The notes under the pieces were generated by a model, which was given only the letters and a program-made list of their open reading frames with translations, was not told where the DNA came from and made no database searches. From Chloracidobacterium validum (GTDB lineage: Bacteria; Acidobacteriota; Blastocatellia; Chloracidobacteriales; Chloracidobacteriaceae): 64,000 bases of DNA. Of this stretch, positions 17,097 to 26,310 are shown one piece after another; the stretch's first letter is position 1, and each line of letters starts with the position of its first letter. The DNA lies in the NCBI RefSeq assembly GCF_018304825.1, contig NZ_CP072648.1:913501-977500 (forward strand), written 5' to 3'. A program made the position numbers and the translations under genes.

Positions 17097-18242
17097 TCAG
17101 GCCGGGCTTGATAGCCGATTGACCAGAATCTCCAACCCGGCGCGCAACTGGGTCGGTTCGGTCAGACAGGAAATCATCAGGTGCGCCCCTTGCTCGCAAC
17201 CGTAGAAATAACCCGGATGGACCAGGACACCAGCTTCGAGTAAGTCCAGGACCAGCTCTTCTTCGTCGTCCCAGCCTGCAACCTGCGGAAAAAGATAATA
17301 CCCCCCGTCTGGGGGCCGGACGGTAACATTCGAGCAGCGCTGGAGTGTTTCCAGCGCCATATCAAGTGCTGCGCGGATGCGAGCCTGCATCGTTGCGACG
17401 AAAGCCGTCCCCTGGTCAAAGAGTCGCGGCAGCATGAACTGCGTCAGGCTGTTGGCACTCAGGAACGCATCGTTGAGGATTTCCAACCGTGCGCCGAACC
17501 GGGCGACCGCCGGTTCGTTGAGCGCCATCCATCCGAGCTTCAAGTCCGGTAGGGCAAATCGCTTGGAAATGCCGTTGAGGTGAAAAACAGGCAGTTCCGG
17601 GTGGAGCACCCCAAGGGGAGGCGTGGTGGCGGCACGGTAGGTAAAGGCCGCGAAGACCTCGTCGCAAATGAGGGGCAACCCCAGTTGGGTCAGTGTCGGC
17701 AGCCGTTCGGCAACGATGCTGCCGGTTGGGTTGTGGGGCGAAATCAGCAGGATGGCCCGCGTTCGCTCGTCGGCGGCTGCCAGCAGTGAGTCGGCCTGAA
17801 TCGCCCAGCCGCGGGCTTCGTCCAGCGTGTACGTGCGCAGCGCGATGTGATGGGCCGCCGCGAGATGCTCAAACAGTGGGTAGGTGACATCCGGCCCAAG
17901 CACGTTATCGCCGGGTTCCGTCAACAGCGTGAACAGCAGGCTGTAGGCTTCACTGGTGCTGGCCGTGATGAAAATTTGGTTTGGCGACACGTCGAACTGC
18001 GGTGTCCGCCGCGCATAGTCGGCCACAACAGCCGTTCGCGCTGCCAGCAGCCCGCGCGGGTCGGGCGCGTAGGCTCGATTGCTCCAGTAGCCATCTGCCG
18101 CCGCGCGGAGTATGTCGGGCGGGAACAGCAGCCCCTGGGTCGTTGGATTGCTGCTTGTCAGGTCAATGTATGCGCCCGCTTGTCGGCGGGCGCGTTCAAT
18201 GCGGTTGGGTGTGAGGTCAACGTCTGACAGAAAACCAGGCAT
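17097..18242 (-). CDS. Class I/II pyridoxal-phosphate aminotransferase
   Basis: Fold-type I aminotransferase with the PLP lysine at about Lys227 in GISKRFALPDLKLGW, the substrate/cofactor segment LISPHNPTGSIV, the PLP-pyridine aspartate in LICDEVFAAF, and the C-terminal carboxylate-binding region MISCLTEP. The gene lies 26 bases after gltX on the same strand and ends 59 bases from the convergent TonB-receptor gene. Amino-acid specificity cannot be read from sequence. The opening, DLTPNRIERARRQAGAYIDLTSSNPT, resembles a subgroup often annotated simply as pyridoxal-phosphate-dependent aminotransferase. Confidence 0.9.
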   Translation of the reverse strand: MPGFLSDVDLTPNRIERARRQAGAYIDLTSSNPTTQGLLFPPDILRAAADGYWSNRAYAPDPRGLLAARTAVVADYARRTPQFDVSPNQIFITASTSEAYSLLFTLLTEPGDNVLGPDVTYPLFEHLAAAHHIALRTYTLDEARGWAIQADSLLAAADERTRAILLISPHNPTGSIVAERLPTLTQLGLPLICDEVFAAFTYRAATTPPLGVLHPELPVFHLNGISKRFALPDLKLGWMALNEPAVARFGARLEILNDAFLSANSLTQFMLPRLFDQGTAFVATMQARIRAALDMALETLQRCSNVTVRPPDGGYYLFPQVAGWDDEEELVLDLLEAGVLVHPGYFYGCEQGAHLMISCLTEPTQLRAGLEILVNRLSSPA

Positions 18243-18268
18243 GGCCGGAATGGCTGGCAGCCGCGCTT

Positions 18269-19759
18269 TCAGAATGGTTGCTGGCGAATGGCACGCAAGC
18301 GCGCGCAGGAGCGTTCCCGTCCGATGAGCGCGAAGACCTCAAACATGCTCGGCCCAACGCTTTGCCCAGTGAGCGCCACGCGCGCGGCGTTGATAAAAAG
18401 GCCGGCCTTGGCAGCCTTTGACTCGGCAAAGTCCCGCAGCGCCGCTTCGACGGTTTCCGCCGTCCAGTCAGTTACCTTTTCCAGCGCATCGGCCAGTTCG
18501 GGCAGCCAGTCCAGCAAACGCGCGTCCCGAAGGTTTTTCTTGACGGCCTCCGGGTCAAACTCAAACGCATCGTCAAAATAGGCTCGTCCATAGGTGGTGA
18601 AATCCACCAGCGTGCGGAAGCGTTCGCGGATGACATCTACCGTGCGGGCAAACCAGGCGTGACCGTCCCCTTCGGCAAGCTCGGCTTTCCACAGGCCGGC
18701 CGCTTCGAGCTGCGCCCGAACCATTGGCAGAAGCTGATCGAGCGGCATCGTTTTGAGATATTCCGCGTTCATCCAGAGCGCCTTTGGGTCGGTGAACTGG
18801 CGCGGATCAGGGAGTGGCTGGTCGGTCGGCACAAGGTTGAAAATACCGTTGGTGCGGCTCACTTGCGCGAAATCAAACGCGGCAATCATGGCTTCGCGGG
18901 AAAGGATTTCACGGTCGTCGCCGGGCGACCACCCGATGAGGGCAATGGCGTTGAGAAAGGCATCGGGGATGAACCCGCGCTCCTGGTAAAACTGGACCGT
19001 TGCGCCCGCGCCATGCTTTCGCTTAGAGAGCTTGGCACGTTTTCCGTCCAGAATGAGTGGCAAGTGGGCAAAGGTTGGTTCGGCGACACCTAAAGCGCGG
19101 TAAATCAGCAGTTGCTTGGGCGTATTCGCCAGGCCGTCTTGCCCGCGGATGACGTGTGTGACTCCTTCGGCAATGTCATCGGCGGCATTGCTGAGAATGT
19201 AGAGCGGCGAGCCGTCGGAGCGAAGCAGCGCAAAGTCTTCGATGTCGGCATAGCGTTTGGTCTGCTCGCCATGCACTAGGTCGTGAAAGGTAACGGCGCC
19301 GTCCGCGCGCGGGACGCGAAACCGGACGACATAGGGAACCCCATCTGCCTCTCGCCGGGCACACTCCGCCGCCGTCAACACCTGACCGCGAAAGACAAAA
19401 GCCGTTTTGGCAGCTTCGGCCGCCCGCCGCATGGCATCGAGTTCTTCCTTGGTTTCGTATGACTTGTAGGCATGTCCGCTGGCCAGCAGGCGTTCAGCCA
19501 ACGCACGGTGATCGGCCAGCCGTTCGGATTGGTAGAATGGCCCTTCGTCCCAGTCGAGGCCAAGCCAGCGCAAGCCATCGAGAATCGTGGCGATGGCATC
19601 TGGCGTGGAGCGTTCGCGGTCGGTGTCCTCGATGCGCAGAATGAAGACGCCATTGTGTTTGCGGGCGAAAAGCCAGTTGAAGAGGGCTGTGCGCGCGCCG
19701 CCGATGTGCAGGTAGCCGGTCGGCGACGGCGCAAAGCGGACTCGGATGCGATTGGTCAT
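18269..19759 (-). CDS. gltX: Glutamyl-tRNA synthetase
   Basis: Class I aminoacyl-tRNA synthetase that charges tRNA with glutamate. The HIGH motif is HIGG at residues 18-21 in PSPTGYLHIGGARTALFNWL; the KMSKS motif is KLSKR (243-247); LRIEDTDRER is the family signature for the glutamate site. Length 496 is typical. The C-terminal anticodon-binding region is helical, ending in an Arg-rich tail. Whether it is discriminating or also charges tRNA-Gln is undetermined; no gatCAB genes are in the window. An aminotransferase gene follows after 26 bases. Confidence 0.97.
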   Translation of the reverse strand: MTNRIRVRFAPSPTGYLHIGGARTALFNWLFARKHNGVFILRIEDTDRERSTPDAIATILDGLRWLGLDWDEGPFYQSERLADHRALAERLLASGHAYKSYETKEELDAMRRAAEAAKTAFVFRGQVLTAAECARREADGVPYVVRFRVPRADGAVTFHDLVHGEQTKRYADIEDFALLRSDGSPLYILSNAADDIAEGVTHVIRGQDGLANTPKQLLIYRALGVAEPTFAHLPLILDGKRAKLSKRKHGAGATVQFYQERGFIPDAFLNAIALIGWSPGDDREILSREAMIAAFDFAQVSRTNGIFNLVPTDQPLPDPRQFTDPKALWMNAEYLKTMPLDQLLPMVRAQLEAAGLWKAELAEGDGHAWFARTVDVIRERFRTLVDFTTYGRAYFDDAFEFDPEAVKKNLRDARLLDWLPELADALEKVTDWTAETVEAALRDFAESKAAKAGLFINAARVALTGQSVGPSMFEVFALIGRERSCARLRAIRQQPF

Positions 19760-19975
19760 GCGGTATGATGTGTCCTATCAAGAAGATTTGGCGGCGTAGC
19801 GTGCCAAGTCACGGCGGTTTCCCCAAAGTCTTAGCAAACTGCCTGGCGTTCGTCACGTTGGTTGCGTCAGGGCTGTCATTGGTTCCGGCAAGTTGTTTGC
19901 GTGGCCGCCGTTGCGCTGGCGTCCTGGCGACGATACCATCCCCTCGTTCGCATCATCACGCTTGAGCTACGTTCT

Positions 19976-20905
19976 ATGGCACTTGGTATTACCGAAGACA
20001 TCACTGAGCTTATTGGCAAAACCCCGCTGCTTCACTTGCGCACTGTCGTCCCGCCGGGCGCGGCAAATGTGTATGCCAAGCTCGAATACCTCAACCCCGG
20101 CGGAAGCATCAAAGACCGGGCCGCGCTCGGCCTCATTACCGACGCCGAGCGGCGCGGGCTGCTCAAACCTGGCGCGACCATCATTGAACCCACCGCCGGC
20201 AACACCGGCGTTGGGCTGGCGCTCATTGGACGGACACGCGGCTATCGAGTCATCTTGTGTGTTCCCGAAGGCTACAGCCGTGAGAAGATGCAGGTTGCTG
20301 AAGCGCTGGGCGGTACGTTGGTTTACACGCCCACTGAAGAGGCTATCCCAGGCGCGATTCGCAAGGCTTTGGAACTAGCGGAAACCATCCCTGATTCATT
20401 TGTTCCGCAGCAGTTTAGCAACCCGGCAAATCCCCACATCCACTACGTGACGACCGGCGCGGAAATCTACGAACAGCTTGGCGGCAAGGTGGATGGCTTG
20501 GCGATTGGTTGTGGCACGGCCGGGACGTTTTCCGGCGTGGCCCGCTACATTCGAGAGCGCAATCCACAAGCCGTTTGTGTCGCCGTTGAGACAGAAGGCT
20601 CAGTTCTGGGTGGCGGCCAGCCCGGCCCGCACAAGGTTGAAGGCATTGGCACCAGCTTCATTCCAGAAAACTTTCACCGCGAGTTGTGTGACGAAATTGT
20701 GGCGGTCACAGACCGCGACGCCTTTGCCATGGTGCGCCGCTTGGCGTGTGATGAGGGCGTGTTGTGTGGCGGCTCAGCCGGGGCCAATGCCTTTGCCGCC
20801 ATCCAACTGGCCATCCGTCTTGGGGAAGGGAAGAATGTTGTCACCATCTTCCCGGACGGCGCCGAGCGTTACATGAGCAAGGGAATCTTCGACCCCATCC
20901 CATAG
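19976..20905 (+). CDS. cysK: Cysteine synthase (O-acetylserine sulfhydrylase)
   Basis: PLP enzyme that makes cysteine from O-acetylserine and sulfide. Lys46 in NPGGSIKDRAAL is the Schiff-base lysine; PTAGNTGVGLAL and GCGTAGTFSGVA bind substrate and the PLP phosphate. The ATG at 19976 gives 309 residues, the family length, and starts with the conserved MALGITEDITELIGKTPLL; the longer frame from 19862 adds unrelated sequence. Cystathionine beta-synthase-like or CysM activity cannot be excluded, but there is no CBS domain. No cysE is adjacent. Confidence 0.93.
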   Translation: MALGITEDITELIGKTPLLHLRTVVPPGAANVYAKLEYLNPGGSIKDRAALGLITDAERRGLLKPGATIIEPTAGNTGVGLALIGRTRGYRVILCVPEGYSREKMQVAEALGGTLVYTPTEEAIPGAIRKALELAETIPDSFVPQQFSNPANPHIHYVTTGAEIYEQLGGKVDGLAIGCGTAGTFSGVARYIRERNPQAVCVAVETEGSVLGGGQPGPHKVEGIGTSFIPENFHRELCDEIVAVTDRDAFAMVRRLACDEGVLCGGSAGANAFAAIQLAIRLGEGKNVVTIFPDGAERYMSKGIFDPIP

Positions 20906-20996
20906 TAACTGCCGTTTCCGTATCCCGGATGGGTTTCGATGACTGTGCGCCGTGCTGACTGTCGCGCGCGGGGTCCGCTGCCTGAAGAGAGTTTTG

Positions 20997-21021
20997 TCGC
21001 ATGGGAGCGGTTCCCATGCGA
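20997..21021. other. Perfect 10-bp hairpin in the leader of the TPR-AAA gene
   Basis: TCGCATGGGA (20997-21006) is repeated in inverse as TCCCATGCGA (21012-21021) around a 5-base loop. No T-tract follows on either strand, so a standard terminator for cysK is not indicated. It lies 88 bases before the ATPase start and could be a protein-binding operator, a leader hairpin, or part of the cysK 3' end. Confidence 0.6.
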
Positions 21022-21108
21022 TAGTGGAAGTGGGATCACGTGGGCTTGGCTTTTCCCCCGCGCCGACCGGTCATCTGTGGTCTCATCTTGCCCGGTTGAC
21101 ACGCATAG

Positions 21109-23232
21109 ATGATGGACACTGCGGAAGCGCGCGCCGCGAACGTACGCGGCAATGAACATTTACAGCGTGGTGATTATGCCGCTGCCATTGCTGCCTATCA
21201 GGAAGCAATTGCGGCTGATCCGCACGCGCGGGCCTACCCACGCGAGCGTGGGATCATTCACGCCAACCTAGCCTATGCGCTGTTGCTGTCTGGGGAGCTG
21301 GATGCCGCTCGCGCCGCATATCAAACGGCCATCCAGCTTGAGCCACGTCGGGCAACCTACCATAACGAGCTTGGCGATGTACTTTTCCGCCTTGAGGATT
21401 GGTCATCTGCCCTGGCGGCCTATCACCGGGCCGCTCAAGCCGAGACCTTCATGCGGGTGTATCCCGAATCACCCGGGCTGATTCAATATAACTTGGGCGT
21501 GACCTACCAGCGGCTCGGTGACCGGGGCGCGGCGCGGCGCCACTTGGCTGAAGCGGCGCGGCGGGAGCCGCGCAACGAAACGTACCGGGCGGCGCTTGAC
21601 CAGCTTGGTGACGCTGCTGAACCGGTGGCGGCGCCCATCCCGTCAGACCGCCCCACCTTTGCGGCGGTTGGTGGGTGTGCCGAGGCCAAGCAAGCCATTG
21701 CCCAGGCTGTGCGGATTGTTCTCGATACCGAGCGCGCCGCCCGATACCGAATCCGCTTGAACGGCATCTTGCTGATTGGCGCACCGGGAACGGGCAAGAC
21801 GTTTCTTGCCGAGGCCACGGCCGGAGAGTTCAAGCTGCCACTGCTGCGGATCACCCTCAGCGAAGTGACCTCAAAATGGGCCGGGGAAGGCATCGAGCGC
21901 CTTCGGCAAGTGTTTGAGCAAGCGGCTCAACGCGCGCCCTGCCTGCTGTTTTTTGACGATTTTGATGGGTTAGCCGCGACGTTGCGCGACACCGAATCCA
22001 ATATCGAGCACCGCCGCTTCCTGGAAGCCTTCATTCAGCATATTGAGCAAATTCGGCGACAGCCAAGGGTGGTGCTCATGGCGGCAACCTCCCAGCCGGA
22101 CGCGCTGGACGCTGCCATTGTGCGTCCGGGGCGGTTTGATTGGCGGGTCACCCTTCACCCACCGGGAACGGCCGAACGGCGGGCGATGCTTGAAAGTTTA
22201 TTGCAAGCCCGCCCAATTGGTGAGATCAATGTTGACCACTGGGCCACGCGCACAACCGGATACACGGCAGCCGATTTGACGCGCCTTGTCAACACAGCCG
22301 CACTCAACGCCTTTGATGCCAATCAGTTGATTGCTGACCAGCACCTTGCCGAGGCCCTGTCGCAGTTTGAAGCCAGCGAGCGTTTCGTGGGCGTGAAACG
22401 CTCTTGGCAGGACATCGTCTTGGATGAAGATGTACGGGCCGCGTTCCGGCTTATCCAGCACCTGCTAGAAGACCCCGATGCCGGTCGCGCCTTTGGGCTG
22501 ATGCCACCCCGCGGAGCGATCCTTTACGGACCGCCGGGCACCGGCAAAACGACGTTGGCGCGCGTCCTTGCCTACGAAGCCCGGTGTAGCTTCTACGCCA
22601 TCACGCCAAGCGACATCTACGCCAAGTGGGCAGGCGAATCGGAGCGCCGCGTCACTGAACTGTTTCAGCGCGCGCGCGCCAACCGCCCCAGCATTATTTT
22701 TTTCGATGAGGCCGATGCCTTGTTCGGTGCGCGCTCCACCGCTGCCGGAGAAGCCGCGCCACACGTCAATCGCGTGGTCAATCAGTTCCTGGCCGAAATG
22801 GACGGGCTTCGCGCCAATGAGCGGCTATTTGTTTTAGCCGCGACAAATCGTCTCGATCTCATTGACCCGGCAATGTTACGTGCTGGTCGCCTGTCAGAAA
22901 AAATCCACGTTCCCCTGCCAAACCAGGCACAGCGCTACGCGCTGCTTAAGCTCTTCACGCGCCACATGCAATTCGATGCGAACCTGTGCCTGGATGCATT
23001 GGCAGCGAAGACAGCCGGGATGTGTGGCGCGGATATCGAGGAGCTTTGCCATGCCGCCGCGCGCGCGGCGTTTCTTCGGTACTTGGATACACCGTTATCA
23101 TCACGCCAGTGCTTTGTCACCGAAGCCGATTTTCATCGCGCTTTGCTCCACACCAGCGCCTGCACGGCACCCTCACCCGTATCACCAGTGACCGAACCAC
23201 ATCTCGACGCCGAGGCATTCGCGGCTAGATAA
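21109..23232 (+). CDS. TPR protein with two AAA+ ATPase domains
   Basis: Residues 1-165 form TPR-like helical repeats (for example GDYAAAIAAYQEAIAADP and GELDAARAAYQTAIQLEP). Two CDC48/FtsH-class AAA+ modules follow. Domain 1 has Walker A GAPGTGKT (224-231) but its Walker B reads LLFFDDFDG (about 280), with Asp where the catalytic Glu is expected. Domain 2 has Walker A GPPGTGKT (474-481), intact Walker B IIFFDEAD (about 529), sensor AATNRLD and arginine-finger region RAGRLSEKI. Such tandem rings unfold or remodel proteins; here TPRs replace the usual CDC48 N-domain and may bring the client. The gene is isolated: convergent with glgP and 203 bases after cysK. No ribosome-binding site is obvious before the ATG at 21109. 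Confidence 0.88.
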   Translation: MMDTAEARAANVRGNEHLQRGDYAAAIAAYQEAIAADPHARAYPRERGIIHANLAYALLLSGELDAARAAYQTAIQLEPRRATYHNELGDVLFRLEDWSSALAAYHRAAQAETFMRVYPESPGLIQYNLGVTYQRLGDRGAARRHLAEAARREPRNETYRAALDQLGDAAEPVAAPIPSDRPTFAAVGGCAEAKQAIAQAVRIVLDTERAARYRIRLNGILLIGAPGTGKTFLAEATAGEFKLPLLRITLSEVTSKWAGEGIERLRQVFEQAAQRAPCLLFFDDFDGLAATLRDTESNIEHRRFLEAFIQHIEQIRRQPRVVLMAATSQPDALDAAIVRPGRFDWRVTLHPPGTAERRAMLESLLQARPIGEINVDHWATRTTGYTAADLTRLVNTAALNAFDANQLIADQHLAEALSQFEASERFVGVKRSWQDIVLDEDVRAAFRLIQHLLEDPDAGRAFGLMPPRGAILYGPPGTGKTTLARVLAYEARCSFYAITPSDIYAKWAGESERRVTELFQRARANRPSIIFFDEADALFGARSTAAGEAAPHVNRVVNQFLAEMDGLRANERLFVLAATNRLDLIDPAMLRAGRLSEKIHVPLPNQAQRYALLKLFTRHMQFDANLCLDALAAKTAGMCGADIEELCHAAARAAFLRYLDTPLSSRQCFVTEADFHRALLHTSACTAPSPVSPVTEPHLDAEAFAAR

Positions 23233-23239
23233 GGCTCGA

Positions 23240-25774
23240 CTAAACTTCACAGGTTGCCATATTAACCGTGACCGGTGAGACGTTCCAGATTGACTTGGCA
23301 TATTCCTGTATGGTTCGGTCACTAGAGAATTTCCCCATTTTCGCGGCGTTGAGGATAGACTTTCGCGTCCATTGATCCTGGTCAAGGTACGCCTGCGAAA
23401 CTTGCTCCTGACATTCAATATATGAACGGTAGTCGGCCAGCACCATGTACTGGTCCCCACCTTCAAGCAGTGAAAACAGAATGGGGTGAAACAGCTCTTT
23501 ATTCAGTGGGCTAAAGTATCCACCTCCGATCATGTTCAGTACTTCATTCAGCTCTGGATCGTTGTGAAAATAATCCCAAGATGAATAATGTGGCTTGAGG
23601 GCAGCTATTTCTTCAACTGTTAATCCAAAGATAAATATATTTTCGCTTCCAACTTCTTCAGCAATCTCAATATTTGCCCCGTCGAGTGTTCCAATAGTCA
23701 GTGCGCCATTGAGAGCAAATTTCATATTCCCTGTGCCGCTTGCTTCCATACCAGCCGTAGAAATTTGCTCGGAAAGTTCAGCGCCTGGCATAATTTTTTC
23801 GGCAAGGGAAACACGGTAGTTCGGAAGAAAAATTACGCGCAACCGATCTCTAGTAGATACATCATTATTGATGACATCAGCTACCGCATTGATTAACTGG
23901 ATAATTAGCTTTGCTTGTCTGTACCCTGGGGCAGCTTTTCCTGAAAAAATAATAGTTCTTGGCACAACGTCAAGCTGAGGTTGGTGTCGAATCCGGTTGT
24001 AAAGGGTAATAGCATGTAGCACATTAAGGAGCTGGCGCTTGTACTCATGAATTCGCTTGACCTGACAATCAAAAATGGACGACTGGTCTATTTTAATTTT
24101 GCCTTTCCATCCTTTTTCAATAATATTGATGATGAGATTCTTACCGGCCTGCTTAATTTTTTGCCACTCTTGACGGAAGCCAGCGTCTTCGGCAAGCGGC
24201 AGGAGTTTCTCTAATTGATAGAGGTCGGTCATCCATTTGTCCCCAATAGCCTTGGTAATCAGGGAAGCCAGGTCAGGGTTACACGATGCCAACCAGCGTC
24301 GTTGCGTAATACCATTGGTTTTATTCTCAAATTTTCCAGGGAACATGGTAGCAAAATCTCTAAACAGCTCGCGTTTGATGATTTCCGTGTGGAGTGCGGC
24401 GACCCCATTAACGCGGTGCGAACCAACAATCGCTAAGTTCGCCATTCTGACAGATTTAGGTCGGATACCTGGAACTGGTTCCTCGATGATAGAGACTCTT
24501 TCGACCAATGACTCATTGTTTGGATATTTCATTCTAACTTCACGGAGAAATTTATGATTGATCTCATAAATAATTTCCAAATGACGTGGCAGCACTTTTC
24601 CTAAAAGTTCGACTGTCCACTTCTCTAAAGCTTCTGGCAAAACGGTATGATTTGTATAAGCGACAGTTGCTCTTGTCAGTTCCCAAGCCTTATCCCAAGG
24701 TAGTTCTTCAATATCGACAAAAATTCGCATGAGTTCAGCAATAGCAATCGCCGGATGGGTGTCATTAAGTTGAATGGAAACTTTGTCGGAAAATTCATCA
24801 AAAGTATTTCTTGTTTTTTTATAACGCCGAAAAATATCTTGTAGTGTTGCTGACACAAAGAAGTATTCCTGCTTTAATCTCAGTTCCTTGCCAGAGTGAC
24901 GACTATCGTTTGGATAGAGAACCTTTGAAATTGTCTCAGATTCAGTTTTCATGCGTACTGCGCTGATATAGTCGCCTTCATTGAAATGATGAAAATCAAA
25001 TTCTCGTGATGCTTTTGATGACCAGAGGCGGAGAGTGTTGACATTTTGTACGCCATAACCTGGGATGGGAGTATCATAAGCTAGGGCTAAAATCTTTTCT
25101 GTTTTGACCCACTTGTGAAAAATTTTCCCTTTCCCGTTTGGATACTCAACAACTTCCCCATAATAGTGGACAGGATAGATTACCTCTGGGCGTACGATCT
25201 CCCATGGGTTTCCATAACGAAGCCAGTTATCCGGCTGCTCAATTTGCTCACCATTCTTAATCTGTTGATTGAAAATACCATACTCATAGCGAATTCCATA
25301 GCCGTACCCAGGCAGTGCTAACGTTGCCATTGAGTCAAGGAAGCAAGCTGCCAGCCGTCCAAGCCCACCGTTGCCAAGCCCTGCATCTGGCTCAATCTCC
25401 TGAATTGCCTCAAGCGCATAGCCGAGTTCAGCCAGCGCCTTTTGACATTCGTCTCTAAGGTTAAGGTTAATAATGGCATTGCCTAGAGTTCGGCCCATGA
25501 GGAATTCCATTGAAAGATAGTACACTCGCTTGGCATCAGCCCGGTAATAGGCATCCTGAGTTCGCAGCCAACGTTCAATCATCCTGTCACGAATAGCATG
25601 AGCTAAAGCTAGATATTGATCGAGTTCAGTCATGCTAAAGCGATCTTTGGCCAACGTGAATTCAAGGTGGTCAAGAAAGCTGCGCTGGATAGCTTGTGCT
25701 GTAAGTCCATGATAGCTTTCATAGGCCGAGAGCTCAGTGGACGAATCAGTAAACTGCTTTGCTAATTGTGACAT
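23240..25774 (-). CDS. glgP: Glycogen/starch phosphorylase
   Basis: Releases glucose-1-phosphate from alpha-1,4-glucans. Recognised by GGLGRLAACFLDSMATL, KTNGITQRRWL and the PLP-lysine segment EASGTGNMKFALNG with Lys685; 844 residues is the normal length for the full-size (GT35) group. AAAAGGAG seven bases before the ATG at 25774 fixes the start. No other glycogen gene is in the window. The DNA is far more AT-rich than its neighbours (16 G+C in 60 bases at 24781-24840 versus 41 in 60 at 22501-22560), and codons end in A/T much more often, suggesting a different history. Confidence 0.96.
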   Translation of the reverse strand: MSQLAKQFTDSSTELSAYESYHGLTAQAIQRSFLDHLEFTLAKDRFSMTELDQYLALAHAIRDRMIERWLRTQDAYYRADAKRVYYLSMEFLMGRTLGNAIINLNLRDECQKALAELGYALEAIQEIEPDAGLGNGGLGRLAACFLDSMATLALPGYGYGIRYEYGIFNQQIKNGEQIEQPDNWLRYGNPWEIVRPEVIYPVHYYGEVVEYPNGKGKIFHKWVKTEKILALAYDTPIPGYGVQNVNTLRLWSSKASREFDFHHFNEGDYISAVRMKTESETISKVLYPNDSRHSGKELRLKQEYFFVSATLQDIFRRYKKTRNTFDEFSDKVSIQLNDTHPAIAIAELMRIFVDIEELPWDKAWELTRATVAYTNHTVLPEALEKWTVELLGKVLPRHLEIIYEINHKFLREVRMKYPNNESLVERVSIIEEPVPGIRPKSVRMANLAIVGSHRVNGVAALHTEIIKRELFRDFATMFPGKFENKTNGITQRRWLASCNPDLASLITKAIGDKWMTDLYQLEKLLPLAEDAGFRQEWQKIKQAGKNLIINIIEKGWKGKIKIDQSSIFDCQVKRIHEYKRQLLNVLHAITLYNRIRHQPQLDVVPRTIIFSGKAAPGYRQAKLIIQLINAVADVINNDVSTRDRLRVIFLPNYRVSLAEKIMPGAELSEQISTAGMEASGTGNMKFALNGALTIGTLDGANIEIAEEVGSENIFIFGLTVEEIAALKPHYSSWDYFHNDPELNEVLNMIGGGYFSPLNKELFHPILFSLLEGGDQYMVLADYRSYIECQEQVSQAYLDQDQWTRKSILNAAKMGKFSSDRTIQEYAKSIWNVSPVTVNMATCEV

Positions 25775-25818
25775 ACTATTTCTCCTTTTCCCTAAGCGAC
25801 CAAGACGAGAAATACTTT

Positions 25819-26310
25819 TTACTTGGTATCCGTCACCCTAACCATAGCAGGTGCTAGTGAGCCAAAAAGCGCGCGGCTGACACAAGCCACAATAATGCAG
25901 AGAATAGGGGCTGTGAACAGCGCGACTGTGCGTGGAATCATAGCTCTGTAATCAGCTATGCTACCTTCTGGAAGATTGAGTGAATCCCAGTGAAGGAAGT
26001 ATGAATTATGCAGATTACCCATCAAGCTTATGAGTGTGAAAATCCAGATTAAGATTTCGGCAAACTCAGCAATGATAAATCCAACTAGTGCAGTCTCGAT
26101 CCATCGAAAGTTGCCGAATGAACTTGATAAAGCTCCAAAGTAAAAAGAACTTAAAATCATTGTAACAACAATTGAAAACATAGAATTTCCGCGCGGCGTG
26201 TATGGCACACCCGATATACCAATAACAAATCTTCCAAGCGCAACTATAAAAATTACAATTAGAGGAAGTCTAACGAATTTGAATACTTTCAAGAACATGA
26301 CTTTTGACAT
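25819..26310 (-). CDS. Small integral membrane protein of unknown function
   Basis: I do not recognise a family. About four hydrophobic helices are visible in 163 residues: LPLIVIFIVALGRFVIGI, MFSIVVTMILSSFYFGAL, GFIIAEFAEILIWIFTLISL and VALFTAPILCIIVACVSRAL. The ATG at 26310 is preferred over an upstream TTG because GGTGAGG lies nine bases before it. The first 41 bases overlap the 3' end of the AddB-like gene, and glgP follows after 44 bases, so the three could share a transcript. Base composition is AT-rich like glgP. Confidence 0.72.
   Translation of the reverse strand: MSKVMFLKVFKFVRLPLIVIFIVALGRFVIGISGVPYTPRGNSMFSIVVTMILSSFYFGALSSSFGNFRWIETALVGFIIAEFAEILIWIFTLISLMGNLHNSYFLHWDSLNLPEGSIADYRAMIPRTVALFTAPILCIIVACVSRALFGSLAPAMVRVTDTK

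Noticed and set aside
25775-25818. Separate promoter for glgP in the short spacer
   Set aside because: Only a ribosome-binding site (AAGGAG) is clear in these 44 bases; no -35/-10 pair could be supported.
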